64,000 nt of DNA from Sphingomonas taxi (lineage in GTDB: Bacteria; Pseudomonadota; Alphaproteobacteria; Sphingomonadales; Sphingomonadaceae), in the NCBI RefSeq assembly GCF_000764535.1, contig NZ_CP009571.1:2847001-2911000 (forward strand), given 5' to 3'. The position numbers and the translations under genes are program-made. The notes under the pieces are model-generated. The model was not told the origin of the DNA. It ran no database searches and saw only the letters and a program-made list of their open reading frames with translations. Below, in pieces: positions 35,221-44,753 of this stretch. Numbering within the stretch: position 1 is the first letter of the stretch; the number at the start of each line of letters is the position of its first letter.

Positions 35221-37581
35221 ATGACTCAGCCGACGCGCGCCATCCGCAAGCCAAGCCTTCTGCGCCATCTGCTGGCCGCGGGGACGGCGATCGCATCGCT
35301 CGCCGCGCTGCCTGCCGCGGCCGATCCGCTGGCGATCGTCGACCGCAACGGCGGCATCGTCTCGATCGAACCCTATGCTTCCAACATCGTCCGGGTGACG
35401 ATCGCGCTCGACAAGGCGCTCGCCGTCGCCCCGCCGGGCGAAGGCCCCAACGCCAAGCCCGATGCCGCCGGCTGGAGCCACCGCAGCGATGCGAGCGGCG
35501 ACGTCTTCGCCTCGCCGGCGCTGACCCTGACCGTCGCCGCGCAGCCCTGGCCCAAGGCGCCGACGCAGATGCAACGCTATTTCGCGCCGTCGCTGCCGCC
35601 GGTGGCGATCTCGGTGCGCGGTGCCGACGGCCGCACCCTGCTCGACATGACCGGCTGGGAAATGGCGCCGCACACCGTCAACGACGAGAAGACCTTCCGC
35701 GTCGGCGCCAGCTTCGCAGTGCAGCCGGGCGAACATTATTACGGCCTCGGCCAGAATCAGGAGGGCGTGCTCGACCTCAAGGGCCGCACGATCGACTGCC
35801 GCCACAATTACGATGCGCCCGCCGGCGAGAGCGTCTGCGTGCCGTTCATGGTCACCAACAAGGGCTACGGAATCGTCTGGGACAATGCCTCGGCGACGAC
35901 GGTCTCGCCCGGCCTGCACAACGCCACTCACTGGCAGTCGAACGTCGGCGAGCGCGTGTCCTTCTTCGTCATCACCGGCGACACCACCGACCAGCTTTAC
36001 GCCGGCTATGCGAAACTGACCGGCGCCACCCCGCTGCCGCCCAAGGCGGCGTTCGGCCTGATCCAGTCCAAGGCGCGCTACGAGACGCAGAAGGAATTGC
36101 TCGACGTCGCGCAGGGCTATCGCCAGCGCAATCTGCCGCTCGACGTGATGGTGCTCGACTGGTTCTATTGGTCGCGGATGGGCCAGCTCGACATCGACCG
36201 GACCTTCTTCCCCGATCCAAAGGGGATGAACGATACGCTCCACAATTTGGGGATGCATTCGATCATCAGCGTCTGGCCGCGCTTCGAGCGGGAGTCGCGC
36301 TATTACGATTTCCTCGGCGCCAAGGGCTGGCTGCTCCACGACAAGGACGGCAGCGTCGTCGACGGCCTGCCGATCCGCGCCGACCGCGCCGGCGCGTTGC
36401 TCGATTCGACTAATCCCGACGCGCGGCAATGGTTCTGGACCAAGATCCGCGACAATATCGCCAGCCAGGGCTTCGACTGGTTCTGGCTCGACGAGACCGA
36501 GCCCGATCTCGTCCCGGACGGCCACCAATTCTCGATCGGCTCGGGCGACCGCTACCACAATCTCTATCCGCTGGTGCACACCAGCAGCGTCGCGGAAGGC
36601 TCGGCGAAGGACCGGCCAGACATGCGCAACCTGATCCTGTCGCGCGCCGCCTATCTCGGTACGCAGCGCAACGGCGCCCTCTTCTGGTCGTCGGACGTGC
36701 AATCGACCTGGGAAGCGCTGCGCCGGCAGGTGCCCGCCGGGCTCGGCTTCACCGCCACCGGCATGGCCTATTGGAGCAGCGACACCGGCGGCTGGCAGAA
36801 CCCCGCCGGCCCCAAGGCCGAGCACGCGCCTTTGCTCGACCCCGCCGGCGCGGCCGCGATGCCGCCGAGCTATGCCGATTACCCCGAGCTGTTCACGCGC
36901 TGGTTCGCCTATAACAGCTTCACGCCGACGCTGCGCATCCACGGCCAGCGTGCCGGCACCGCGCTATGGGAGTATGGCACCGCCGCCGAGCCGGTGCTCG
37001 CCGGCTTCCTGCGGCTGCGCTATGCTCTGATCCCCTATCTCTACGCACTGGGGCATCAGACCGCGCAGACTGGGGCGCCGTTCATGCGCGCGCTGTTCAT
37101 GGACTTCCCCAACGATCCCGCGGTGGCGACGATCGGCGACCAATATATGTTCGGCCCGGCCTTCCTCGTCGCGCCGGTCACCGATCAGGGCGTGACCAGC
37201 CGCAAGGTCTATCTGCCCGCCGGCGCCGACTGGTACGATTACTGGACCGAGCGGCGCTATACCGGCGGCCAGACGATCGACGCGGCGGCACCGATCGACA
37301 AGATCCCGCTGTTCGTCCGTGCCGGATCGATCGTGCCGATGGGGGTGCAGGTGCGGAGCACCGCGACCGCGCAGCCGCTGGAGAGCATCTGCGTCTATCC
37401 CGGCCGCGACGCGAGCTTCACGCTCTACGACGACGACGGCGTCACCAACGCCAATCGCAAGACCGGCGGCCGGACGGCGACGCTGCGCTGGAGCCAGGCG
37501 ACGGGCAAGCTCGCCGCGTCAGGCCGCCTGCCCACCGGGCAGGACGCCGCTGGGCTGGTCCGCGTCGTGCAGGGCAAATAA
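35221..37581 (+). CDS. GH31-family alpha-glycosidase
   Basis: An exported 786-residue enzyme. A leader with AAGTAIASLAALPAAA is followed by an N-terminal galactose-mutarotase-like domain and a TIM barrel with predicted nucleophile Asp424 in WFWLDETEPD. The general acid lies in the region of FWSSDVQSTWEAL, and a DUF5110-type beta-sandwich ends in FTLYDDDGVTN. GH31 covers alpha-glucosidases, alpha-xylosidases and alpha-galactosidases, and the substrate is not fixed by what can be seen. The start at 35221 follows GGGGGAGAG; an in-frame ATG at 35182 is less likely. No clear ATGT-nnn-ACAT site is seen upstream. A strong terminator follows the stop. Confidence 0.88.
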   Translation: MTQPTRAIRKPSLLRHLLAAGTAIASLAALPAAADPLAIVDRNGGIVSIEPYASNIVRVTIALDKALAVAPPGEGPNAKPDAAGWSHRSDASGDVFASPALTLTVAAQPWPKAPTQMQRYFAPSLPPVAISVRGADGRTLLDMTGWEMAPHTVNDEKTFRVGASFAVQPGEHYYGLGQNQEGVLDLKGRTIDCRHNYDAPAGESVCVPFMVTNKGYGIVWDNASATTVSPGLHNATHWQSNVGERVSFFVITGDTTDQLYAGYAKLTGATPLPPKAAFGLIQSKARYETQKELLDVAQGYRQRNLPLDVMVLDWFYWSRMGQLDIDRTFFPDPKGMNDTLHNLGMHSIISVWPRFERESRYYDFLGAKGWLLHDKDGSVVDGLPIRADRAGALLDSTNPDARQWFWTKIRDNIASQGFDWFWLDETEPDLVPDGHQFSIGSGDRYHNLYPLVHTSSVAEGSAKDRPDMRNLILSRAAYLGTQRNGALFWSSDVQSTWEALRRQVPAGLGFTATGMAYWSSDTGGWQNPAGPKAEHAPLLDPAGAAAMPPSYADYPELFTRWFAYNSFTPTLRIHGQRAGTALWEYGTAAEPVLAGFLRLRYALIPYLYALGHQTAQTGAPFMRALFMDFPNDPAVATIGDQYMFGPAFLVAPVTDQGVTSRKVYLPAGADWYDYWTERRYTGGQTIDAAAPIDKIPLFVRAGSIVPMGVQVRSTATAQPLESICVYPGRDASFTLYDDDGVTNANRKTGGRTATLRWSQATGKLAASGRLPTGQDAAGLVRVVQGK

Positions 37582-37587
37582 GCCGCC

Positions 37588-37625
37588 ACACCTTCTCCGT
37601 CGAAAACGGGGAAGGTGTGTCTTTT
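37588..37625 (+). terminator. Intrinsic terminator after GH31
   Basis: A 13-bp stem (37588-37600 with 37606-37618, one G-T pair, loop cgaaa) is followed by gtcttttc, 6 bases after the stop codon. It overlaps a second small dyad (TGTGTCT-tttc-AGACACA, 37615-37632). Confidence 0.8.
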
Positions 37626-37776
37626 CAGACACATAATTTCACGAAGCCGACACAATCGCCGACTAGCGCGAGGGTCCGCCGGGGGGCGGTCGCCATCATC
37701 GCCGGCAGGTCGCGCCAAGGGAATATCCTGGCGTCCCGCCCGGCGGCGGCTCCCCGTAACCATCAGGGGGACCTTC

Positions 37777-40107
37777 GTGACCACGCGTTTGCTCAAGACC
37801 ATGTTGCTGCTCGGTGCCGCCGGCTTCGCCGCGCCCGCGCTCGCCCAGACCGCGACGCCGGCGACCGACGCCGCCGCGACCGATACGACCGCGACGCAGG
37901 ACGCCAGCGGCGATCTCGGCGACATCGTCGTCACCGCCGAGCGCCGTTCGGAAAACCTGCAGCGCGTGCCGCTGTCGGTCGCCGTCGTCGGCGGCAGCGA
38001 CCTGCGCACCTTCCAGGCGGGCGGCGAGGACATCCTGTCGCTCTCCGGCCGTGTCCCCGGCCTGTATATCGAGACGACGACGGGGCGCATCTTCCCGCGC
38101 TTCTACATCCGCGGCCTCGGCAACATCGATTTCTATCTCGGCGCCAGCCAGCCGGTGTCGATCATCCAGGACGACGTCGTCCTCGAACATGTCGTGCTGA
38201 AGTCGAACCCGGTCTACGACGTCAACCAGGTCGAGGTGCTGCGCGGGCCGCAGGGTTCGCTGTTCGGCCGCAATACCACCGCCGGCATCATCAAGTTCGA
38301 CACGATCCGCCCCAGCCAGACCTGGCAGGGCCGCATGTCGGCGTCGGCGGGCAGCCTCGGCACCTTCACCTATGACGCCGGCGTCGGCGGCCCGATCGTC
38401 CAGGACAAGGTCGCGGTGCGCCTGTCGGGCCTGATCCAGCATCGCAACGATTGGGTCGACAATCGCTTCGCCGGGGTCAGCGCCGACGGCACGCGCACCC
38501 CGCAGAAGGATGCGATGGGCGGTTTCGACGAGCGCGACGTGCGCCTGCAGGTGCTGCTCACCCCGACCGAGGCGTTCTCGGTCAACGTCTCGGGCCACGC
38601 CCGCGGCTATCACGGCACCTCGACGATCTTCCACCGGGCCGCGCTCAAGAAGGGCTCGAACTCGGTCTCGGCCGAGCCGCGGAGCAGCATCGCGCTCGAC
38701 GAGGGCGACAACAACCCGCAGGATTACGACACCTACGGCGGCTCGGTGAACGCGGCCTATGACTTCGGCCCGGTCACGCTGACCTCGATCAGCGCCTATG
38801 AAACCACCTCGGGCTACAGCCGCGGCGATACCGACGGCGGCGCGGCGGCGAACTTCCCGGTCAACGGCGTGGCGAACGGCTTCGGCCAGAGCCAGGGCAA
38901 TATCCGCGCGCTCGGCCAATATACGCAGGAGGTCCGCCTCGCCTCGCAATCCGACCAGCGTTTCACCTGGCAGGTCGGCGGCTTCTACTTCCGCCAGAAC
39001 GACACGACCGAATTCTACCAGCGCAGCTTTTTCCTGAACACCGCGGCCCGCAACCCGAACAACTGGGTGCGCCTGCGCGACATCAACACTAGCTGGGCGG
39101 CGTTCGGCCAGGCGAGCTTCAAGGTGACGCCCGACTTCACGATCACCGCCGGCGGCCGCTATACCGAGGACGTCAAGCGCACGACGCTGGTCAAGCCGGT
39201 GCTGAACGTGACCGGCACCGCCAGCCTGTTCCCGGCGACCGCCCCCACCGCGGTTCGCCTCGAGGGCAAGGAGCCGAGCTGGGACGTTTCGGCATTGTAC
39301 CAGCTCGATCCCCGCAACAGCGTCTATGCCCGCGTCGCGCGCGGCTTCCGCGGCCCGACGATCCAGGGGCGTTCGGCGGTGTTCAACTCGCCTTTCTCGA
39401 CCGCGAACAGCGAGACGATCACCTCCTATGAAATCGGGTCGAAGGGCGTCTTCCTCGACGGCCGGCTGCGCATCAACTCGTCGCTGTTCACCTATACGGT
39501 CAACGACATCCAGCTGAACGGCAATGACGTCAACGGCAACGGCGTGCTCTTCAACGCCGACAAGGCGCGTGCCTATGGCGTCGAGATCGACACGCAGTTC
39601 CGCCCGGTGCCGAACCTCACCTTCACGCTCGGCGCGAGCGCGCTGGCGTCGAAGATCCGCGACAAGCGCGTCTATGCGCAGGTCTGCATCCTCAACGGCG
39701 TGGTGGTCTGCACCGTACAGGATCCGACGATCCGCGTGGGCAGCAACGTCTTCGCGCAAATCGACGGCAACCCGCTGCCCAACGCGCCGCGCTGGAACCT
39801 CGACGCCACCGCGCGGTACGACCTGCCGCTCGCCAATGACGGCAAGCTGTTCATCGCGACCGACTGGAACATCCAGGGCTACACCAATTTCGTGCTCTAC
39901 AAGACGCGCGAATTCTACGCGACGGGCAATTTCGAAGGCGGCCTGAAGATCGGCTACACCACGCCGGACGACAATTACGAAATCGCCGCCTTCGCCCGCA
40001 ACATCACCAACGAGAAGAACCTGAAGGGCGTCATCGAAAACTACATGGCCGCGGTGTTCAACGAACCGCGGATCATCGGCGTCTCGGTCAGCGGCAAGTT
40101 CCGCTGA
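37777..40107 (+). CDS. TonB-dependent receptor
   Basis: A 776-residue outer-membrane transporter. The GTG start at 37777 is preceded by GGGGGACC and opens a signal peptide (LLKTMLLLGAAGFAAPALAQ); Met at 37801 is an alternative. The TonB box is in DIVVTAERRSENLQRVPLSV, and the plug contains VEVLRGPQGSLFGRNTTAGI. The barrel ends in RIIGVSVSGKFR. It is of the shorter CirA-like sphingomonad type, different from the 929-residue receptor at 27789, so the locus has two unlike receptors. Its ligand is unknown. The preceding GH31 gene ends in a terminator, so it has its own promoter in the 195-base gap. Confidence 0.9.
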   Translation: MTTRLLKTMLLLGAAGFAAPALAQTATPATDAAATDTTATQDASGDLGDIVVTAERRSENLQRVPLSVAVVGGSDLRTFQAGGEDILSLSGRVPGLYIETTTGRIFPRFYIRGLGNIDFYLGASQPVSIIQDDVVLEHVVLKSNPVYDVNQVEVLRGPQGSLFGRNTTAGIIKFDTIRPSQTWQGRMSASAGSLGTFTYDAGVGGPIVQDKVAVRLSGLIQHRNDWVDNRFAGVSADGTRTPQKDAMGGFDERDVRLQVLLTPTEAFSVNVSGHARGYHGTSTIFHRAALKKGSNSVSAEPRSSIALDEGDNNPQDYDTYGGSVNAAYDFGPVTLTSISAYETTSGYSRGDTDGGAAANFPVNGVANGFGQSQGNIRALGQYTQEVRLASQSDQRFTWQVGGFYFRQNDTTEFYQRSFFLNTAARNPNNWVRLRDINTSWAAFGQASFKVTPDFTITAGGRYTEDVKRTTLVKPVLNVTGTASLFPATAPTAVRLEGKEPSWDVSALYQLDPRNSVYARVARGFRGPTIQGRSAVFNSPFSTANSETITSYEIGSKGVFLDGRLRINSSLFTYTVNDIQLNGNDVNGNGVLFNADKARAYGVEIDTQFRPVPNLTFTLGASALASKIRDKRVYAQVCILNGVVVCTVQDPTIRVGSNVFAQIDGNPLPNAPRWNLDATARYDLPLANDGKLFIATDWNIQGYTNFVLYKTREFYATGNFEGGLKIGYTTPDDNYEIAAFARNITNEKNLKGVIENYMAAVFNEPRIIGVSVSGKFR

Positions 40108-40125
40108 GCCGATAGCGGCGGCGTC

Positions 40126-40563
40126 TCACGGCGCCGCCGCCGTTACCGTCAGGTCCATCTCCGCAAGCGGCGTGCCGGTGACCGCGTCGATCACCACCGG
40201 CTCGACGACATGGCCGTCCGCCGCGACCAGCCGCACGATCGTCTCATCGCCGAAATGCCGCGCCCCCCACGCACCCAGCGCATGGAGCACCGGCAGATAG
40301 TCCCGCCCCATCGCGGTCAGCACATAGTCGTGGCGCGGCGGCCGCTCCGAATAGCGCCGCCGTTCCAGCAGCCCATCCTCGACCAGCGCGACCAGCCGCC
40401 GCGTGAGGATGTTGGGCGCGATCCCCAGCCCCTTCTGCAACGCGTCGAAGCGATGCACGCCGCGCGCCACGTCGCGCAACACCAGCATGCTCCAGCCATC
40501 ACCGACGCGGGCGATACCGCGGCCGAGCGGGCAGTCGCTTTTGGATAATCCTTCACAGTCCAT
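40126..40563 (-). CDS. HxlR-family winged-helix regulator
   Basis: A 145-residue MarR-like regulator. The conserved CPLGRGIARVGDGWSMLVLRDVARGVHRFDALQKGLGIAPNILTRRLVALVEDGLLERRRYSERPPRHDY is cited here by positions 11-79: it starts with the family cysteine (Cys11), followed by the winged helix. HxlR proteins sense aldehydes, quinones or oxidants, often through that cysteine. The start at 40563 lies inside a longer frame and suits the family length. It diverges from a short-chain dehydrogenase, with a near-perfect dyad between them, so it probably controls both. The convergent receptor gene ends 18 bases away. Confidence 0.87.
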   Translation of the reverse strand: MDCEGLSKSDCPLGRGIARVGDGWSMLVLRDVARGVHRFDALQKGLGIAPNILTRRLVALVEDGLLERRRYSERPPRHDYVLTAMGRDYLPVLHALGAWGARHFGDETIVRLVAADGHVVEPVVIDAVTGTPLAEMDLTVTAAAP

Positions 40564-40569
40564 TGCAAT

Positions 40570-40590
40570 AAGATAGTGACTCTCTATCTT
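40570..40590. promoter_or_regulatory. Dyad operator between hxlR-type gene and dehydrogenase
   Basis: AAGATAG-tgactct-CTATCTT is a perfect 7-base inverted repeat with 7 bases between its arms. It lies 7 bases upstream of the regulator start and 45 bases before the dehydrogenase start. The form and place fit an HxlR operator. Confidence 0.6.
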
Positions 40591-40634
40591 TTCGCAAGTC
40601 ACCCGGCGTGGATGCGGGGTGAGGGAGATGCGCG

Positions 40635-41441
40635 ATGACCGATACCCCCCTGCCCACTGCCCTGATCACCGGCGCCTCGGCCGGCATCGGCGCCACCTAT
40701 GCCGACCGGCTGGCCCGCCGTGGCCACGACCTGATCCTCGTCGCGCGCGACGAAGCCCGGCTGACCGCACTCGCGGATCGCCTTCACGCCGAAACCGGCC
40801 GCAGCGTCACGGTGCTGCGTGCCGATCTCACGAACGAGGCGGATGTCGCCCGTGTCGAGGCGCGGCTGGCGGAGGACGCGCGCATCGGCCTGTTCGTCAA
40901 CAATGCGGGGATGAGCCTGACCGGCAATCTGCTCACCGCCGAACCGGAGGCGATCACGCGGCTGATCGCGCTGAACGTCACCGCCCCGACCCGGCTCGCC
41001 GCTGCGGCGGGCCGTGCCTTCGCGGCGCGCGGCGGCGGCGCGATCGTCAACGTCTCGTCGGTGCTGTCGCAGGTCGTCGAGACGTTCGACGGCGCCTATA
41101 ACGGCACCAAGGCGCATCTGCTCACCGTCAGCCGCTGGCTCAACCGCCAGCTCGGCGATCGCGGCGTCTACGTGCAGGCGGTGCTGCCCGCCGCGACGCG
41201 CACCGAGATCTGGGAACGCTCGGGGATCGACATCGACAGTTTCCCGGCGGAGATCGTCATGGAGGTCGGCGACCTCGTCGACGCCGCGCTGGTCGGCTTC
41301 GACGCGCGCGAAGAAGTGACGATCCCGCCGCTCGCCGACGAGGGGCTGTGGATCGCCGCCGATCAGGCGCGCGCGGCGATGGTGCCGGTGCTCGGCGGCA
41401 ACCGCCCCGCCGCCCGCTATCGCGTCTCGGTAGACACCTGA
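40635..41441 (+). CDS. Short-chain dehydrogenase/reductase
   Basis: A 268-residue NAD(P)-dependent oxidoreductase of the classical SDR type. It has TGASAGIG (12-19) for the cofactor, NNAG at 89-92, NVSS at 139-142 and the catalytic YNGTK (Tyr155, Lys159). VAR after the second beta-strand suggests a preference for NADP. The ribosome site GGTGAGGGAG precedes the ATG. The substrate is unknown. The divergent HxlR regulator suggests induction by a reactive carbonyl or quinone. A bidirectional terminator separates it from typA. Confidence 0.87.
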   Translation: MTDTPLPTALITGASAGIGATYADRLARRGHDLILVARDEARLTALADRLHAETGRSVTVLRADLTNEADVARVEARLAEDARIGLFVNNAGMSLTGNLLTAEPEAITRLIALNVTAPTRLAAAAGRAFAARGGGAIVNVSSVLSQVVETFDGAYNGTKAHLLTVSRWLNRQLGDRGVYVQAVLPAATRTEIWERSGIDIDSFPAEIVMEVGDLVDAALVGFDAREEVTIPPLADEGLWIAADQARAAMVPVLGGNRPAARYRVSVDT

Positions 41442-41444
41442 CGC

Positions 41445-41479
41445 AAAAGGGGCGCCCGATCGCTCGGACGCCCCCTTTT
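41445..41479. terminator. Bidirectional terminator between dehydrogenase and typA
   Basis: AAAAGGGGCG (41445-41454) pairs with CGCCCCCTTTT (41469-41479) with a one-base bulge. T-runs on both strands make it suitable for both convergent genes. Confidence 0.75.
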
Positions 41480-41499
41480 ACGTTCCGATAGCCGCCGGC

Positions 41500-43344
41500 T
41501 TACGCCGCCTGCTTCGACCGGCTCGCGCGCTTGCGCTCGTTCGGATCGAGGTAGCGCTTGCGCAGACGGATCGTCTTCGGCGTCACCTCGACCATCTCGT
41601 CGTCGTCGATATAGGCGATCGCCTGCTCCAGCGTCATCTTCTTCGGCGGGGTGAGGCGGATCGCATCGTCCTTGCCGCCGCTCGCGCGGAAGTTGGTCAG
41701 CTGCTTCGCCTTCATCGGATTGACCTCGAGGTCGTCCGTCTTGGCGTTCTCGCCGATGATCATGCCTTCATACAGCGCTTCGCCGTGGCCGACGAACAGC
41801 ACGCCGCGGTCCTCGAGCGGGCCGAGCGCATAGCCCTGCGCCTCGCCGGCACCGTTGGAGATCAGCACGCCGTTCTTGCGGCCTTCGATCGTGCCCTTGT
41901 GCGGGCCGTACTTCTCGAACAGCCGGTTCATGATGCCGGTGCCGCGGGTGTCCGACAGGAACTCGCCGTGATAGCCGATCATGCCGCGCGACGGCGCCGA
42001 GAAGGTGATGCGCGTCTTGCCGCCGGTCGACGGACGCATGTCGGTCAGTTCGGCCTTCCGCAGGTTCATCTTCTCGACGACGGTGCCCGAATGTTCCTCG
42101 TCGACGTCGATGATGACGGTTTCATACGGCTCGGTCTTCTTGCCGTTCTCGTCCTCGCCGAACAGCACGCGCGGACGGCTGATACCCAGTTCGAAGCCCT
42201 CGCGGCGCATCGTCTCGATCAGCACGCCGAGCTGAAGCTCGCCGCGGCCGGCGACTTCGAAGCTGTCGCGGTCGGCGGCTTCGGTCACCTTCACGGCGAC
42301 GTTCGATTCGGCTTCGCGGAACAGACGATCGCGGATCATGCGGCTGGTCACCTTGGTGCCCTCGCGGCCCGCCATCGGCGAATCATTCACCGCGAAGCGC
42401 ATCGACAGCGTCGGCGGATCGATCGGCTGCGCGTGCAGCGGCTCGGTGACGGTGATGTCGGCGATCGTGTTGGCGACGGTCGCCACGGTCAGGCCGGCGA
42501 GGCTGATGATGTCGCCCGCCTTGGCTTCGTCGACCGGCACGCGGTCGAGGCCGCGGAACGACATGATCTTCGACGCACGGCCGGTCTCGACGATCTTGCC
42601 GTCGTTATCGAGCGCGTGGATCGCCTGGTTGGTGCGCACCGTACCCGAATTGACGCGGCCGGTAAGGATGCGGCCGAGGAAATTGTCGCGGTCGAGCAAA
42701 GTGACGAGGAAGGTGAACGGCACGTCCTCCACTTCCACCTTCGGCGCGGGCACGTGATTGACGATCGTCTCGAACATCGGGATCAGCGTGCCTTCGCGCG
42801 CGTCCATGTCGGTCGAGGCATAGCCGTTGCGGCCCGAGGCGTAGAGCACCGGGAAGTCGAGCTGCTCGTCATTGGCGTCGAGCGACACAAACAGGTCGAA
42901 CACTTCGTCGAGCACTTCCTGGATGCGCGCGTCGGGACGATCGACCTTGTTGACGACGACGATCGGCTTGAGGCCGAGCGCCAGCGCCTTGCCGGTGACG
43001 AACTTCGTCTGCGGCATCGCGCCTTCCGACGAATCGACCAGCAGGACGACGCCGTCGACCATGCTGAGAATCCGCTCCACCTCGCCGCCGAAATCGGCGT
43101 GGCCGGGCGTGTCGACGATGTTGATGCGGATGCTCTCGCCGCCGCCCGGAGGCGCCCAGTCGACCGAGGTCGGCTTGGCGAGAATCGTGATCCCGCGCTC
43201 CTTTTCGAGGTCGTTCGAATCCATGGCGCGCTCTTCGACGCGCTGGTTGTCGCGGAAGGTGCCGGACTGGCGGAAGAGCTGATCGACCAGCGTCGTCTTG
43301 CCGTGATCGACGTGCGCGATGATCGCCACGTTGCGGAGGCTCAT
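41500..43344 (-). CDS. typA: TypA/BipA ribosome-associated GTPase
   Basis: A translational GTPase of 614 residues that acts on the 70S ribosome or 50S assembly under stress and cold. It has G1 AHVDHGKTT near the start, the switch I region with [10 protein letters not shown]3 [12 protein letters not shown]4 VVNKVD, then domain II, EF-G-like domains III and V, and the TypA-specific C-terminus ending in [11 protein letters not shown]. The start ATG at 43344 gives the canonical [15 protein letters not shown] opening, preceded by AGGAATT; the open frame continues upstream, but that part has no family match. It stands alone and diverges from the telA gene. Confidence 0.95.
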   Translation of the reverse strand: MSLRNVAIIAHVDHGKTTLVDQLFRQSGTFRDNQRVEERAMDSNDLEKERGITILAKPTSVDWAPPGGGESIRINIVDTPGHADFGGEVERILSMVDGVVLLVDSSEGAMPQTKFVTGKALALGLKPIVVVNKVDRPDARIQEVLDEVFDLFVSLDANDEQLDFPVLYASGRNGYASTDMDAREGTLIPMFETIVNHVPAPKVEVEDVPFTFLVTLLDRDNFLGRILTGRVNSGTVRTNQAIHALDNDGKIVETGRASKIMSFRGLDRVPVDEAKAGDIISLAGLTVATVANTIADITVTEPLHAQPIDPPTLSMRFAVNDSPMAGREGTKVTSRMIRDRLFREAESNVAVKVTEAADRDSFEVAGRGELQLGVLIETMRREGFELGISRPRVLFGEDENGKKTEPYETVIIDVDEEHSGTVVEKMNLRKAELTDMRPSTGGKTRITFSAPSRGMIGYHGEFLSDTRGTGIMNRLFEKYGPHKGTIEGRKNGVLISNGAGEAQGYALGPLEDRGVLFVGHGEALYEGMIIGENAKTDDLEVNPMKAKQLTNFRASGGKDDAIRLTPPKKMTLEQAIAYIDDDEMVEVTPKTIRLRKRYLDPNERKRASRSKQAA

Positions 43345-43540
43345 GGGAATTCCTGAATAGATGGAGCTTGGAGTGCGCGCCCCATAGCCGAAATGTTGCG
43401 CCGCGGGAAGGGGAGCCGTTTCCCCGCGCCGCGCGGAGCCGGCATTGAAGACGACGCGTTCGCGTATTACAGCGCCAACACACTTGCCGTCGCGCCCGAA
43501 CGCGACCATTTTGCGGGCAACGGCTTGGGAGACGAATGGA

Positions 43541-44749
43541 ATGGCGACGAATCTGGACACGCCCGAACGCGATCTGGTGCTGACCCCGCCCGAGCCGGTG
43601 CCGACCGTCAGCGCCGAGCGTGCCGCCGGGCTGGTGCCGATCGACGACGCCAAGAAGACGCAGCTCGACGCGCGCGTCGACGCCTTCGTCGCCGATCTGG
43701 TCGCCGAGGACGTCAACAGTCCCGAATTCGGCAAACGCGTCGACGCGATCACCGCGATGGGCGCCAAGGAAATCCGCGAGGCCGCGGGCCAGTCGAACCG
43801 CTTCCTCGACCGGCCGATCCGCGCGATGGACAAGGACACCGGCGTCGGCGCCGATCTCTCGCAACTGCGCCGGGTGATCGAGGACCTCGATCCGGGTCGC
43901 AAGGGCGCGCTGTCCGGCCCCAAGAAGATCTTCGGCATCATCCCCTTCGGGTCGAAGATGCGCGACTATTTCGACAGCTACCAGTCGTCGCAGACGCATA
44001 TCAGCTCGATCCTCAAGAACCTCGCCGCGGGCAAGGACGAGCTGCTGATGGACAATGCCGCGATCGATACCGAGCGCGCCAATCTGTGGAGCGCAATGGG
44101 GCGGCTCGAACAGATGATCCACCTCAGCAAGGCGATGGACGCGAAGCTCGAAGACAAGGCCAACGAGCTCGACCACACCGATCCCGCCAAGGCCAAGGCG
44201 ATCCGCGAGACCGCGCTCTTCTACACCCGCCAGCGCACGCAGGACCTGCTCACCCAGATGGCGGTGACGGTGCAGGGCTATCTCGCGCTCGATCTGGTCA
44301 AGAAGAACAACGTCGAGCTGGTGAAAGGCGTCGACCGCGCCTCGACCACCACCGTCTCGGCGCTGCGCACGGCGGTCACCGTGGCGCAGGCGCTGACCAA
44401 CCAGAAACTGGTGCTCGAATCGATCACCCAGCTCAACACGACGACCGCCAACATCATCGATTCGACCGGCAAATTGCTGCGCTCGAACACCGCGGCGATC
44501 CACGAACAGGCCGCCGCCTCGACGATCCCGCTGGAGACGCTGCAGCGCGCCTTCCAGAACATCTACGACACGATGGACGCGATCGATTCGTTCAAACTGA
44601 AGGCGCTCGATTCGATGAAGACCACCGTCACCGCGCTGGGCAGCGAGGTGGAGAAGTCGAAGGGCTATATCGCCCGCGCCGAGGGCGCCAACCAGGCCGC
44701 GCTCAAGGGACCGGGCGCGAGCGATTCCTACCGTCTCGAATCGGTGTGA
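43541..44749 (+). CDS. telA: TelA-family toxic anion resistance protein
   Basis: A 402-residue helical protein of the TelA/KlaA family (PF05816). It shows RPIRAMDKDTGVGADLSQLRRVIEDLDP, FGSKMRDYFDSYQSSQTHISSILKNL, a central LYTRQRTQDLL-like region (here FYTRQRTQDLLTQMAVTVQGYLAL) and a C-terminal NTTTANIIDSTGKLLRSNTAAIHEQ. Members are linked to tellurite and other stress resistance, but the biochemical role is unknown. GGGAGAC precedes the ATG at 43541. The next gene starts 4 bases after its stop and encodes a membrane protein, an arrangement like the xpaC-telA pair of Bacillus. Confidence 0.85.
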   Translation: MATNLDTPERDLVLTPPEPVPTVSAERAAGLVPIDDAKKTQLDARVDAFVADLVAEDVNSPEFGKRVDAITAMGAKEIREAAGQSNRFLDRPIRAMDKDTGVGADLSQLRRVIEDLDPGRKGALSGPKKIFGIIPFGSKMRDYFDSYQSSQTHISSILKNLAAGKDELLMDNAAIDTERANLWSAMGRLEQMIHLSKAMDAKLEDKANELDHTDPAKAKAIRETALFYTRQRTQDLLTQMAVTVQGYLALDLVKKNNVELVKGVDRASTTTVSALRTAVTVAQALTNQKLVLESITQLNTTTANIIDSTGKLLRSNTAAIHEQAAASTIPLETLQRAFQNIYDTMDAIDSFKLKALDSMKTTVTALGSEVEKSKGYIARAEGANQAALKGPGASDSYRLESV

Positions 44750-44753
44750 TCGA

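Noticed and set aside
37615..37632. TGTGTCT-tttc-AGACACA as a further GntR operator
   Set aside because: The spacing and half-sites differ from ATGT-nnn-ACAT, and it overlaps the GH31 terminator, so it is better explained as part of the transcript end.
40112..40140. GC-rich hairpin after the second TonB receptor as a terminator
   Set aside because: The stem is clear but there is no T-run, and it overlaps codons for the Ala-rich end of the HxlR protein.
43345..43941. 200-residue N-terminal extension of the TypA frame
   Set aside because: The family begins at the [15 protein letters not shown] start with its own ribosome site, and the extension overlaps the divergent telA gene and is serine/arginine-rich without a match.
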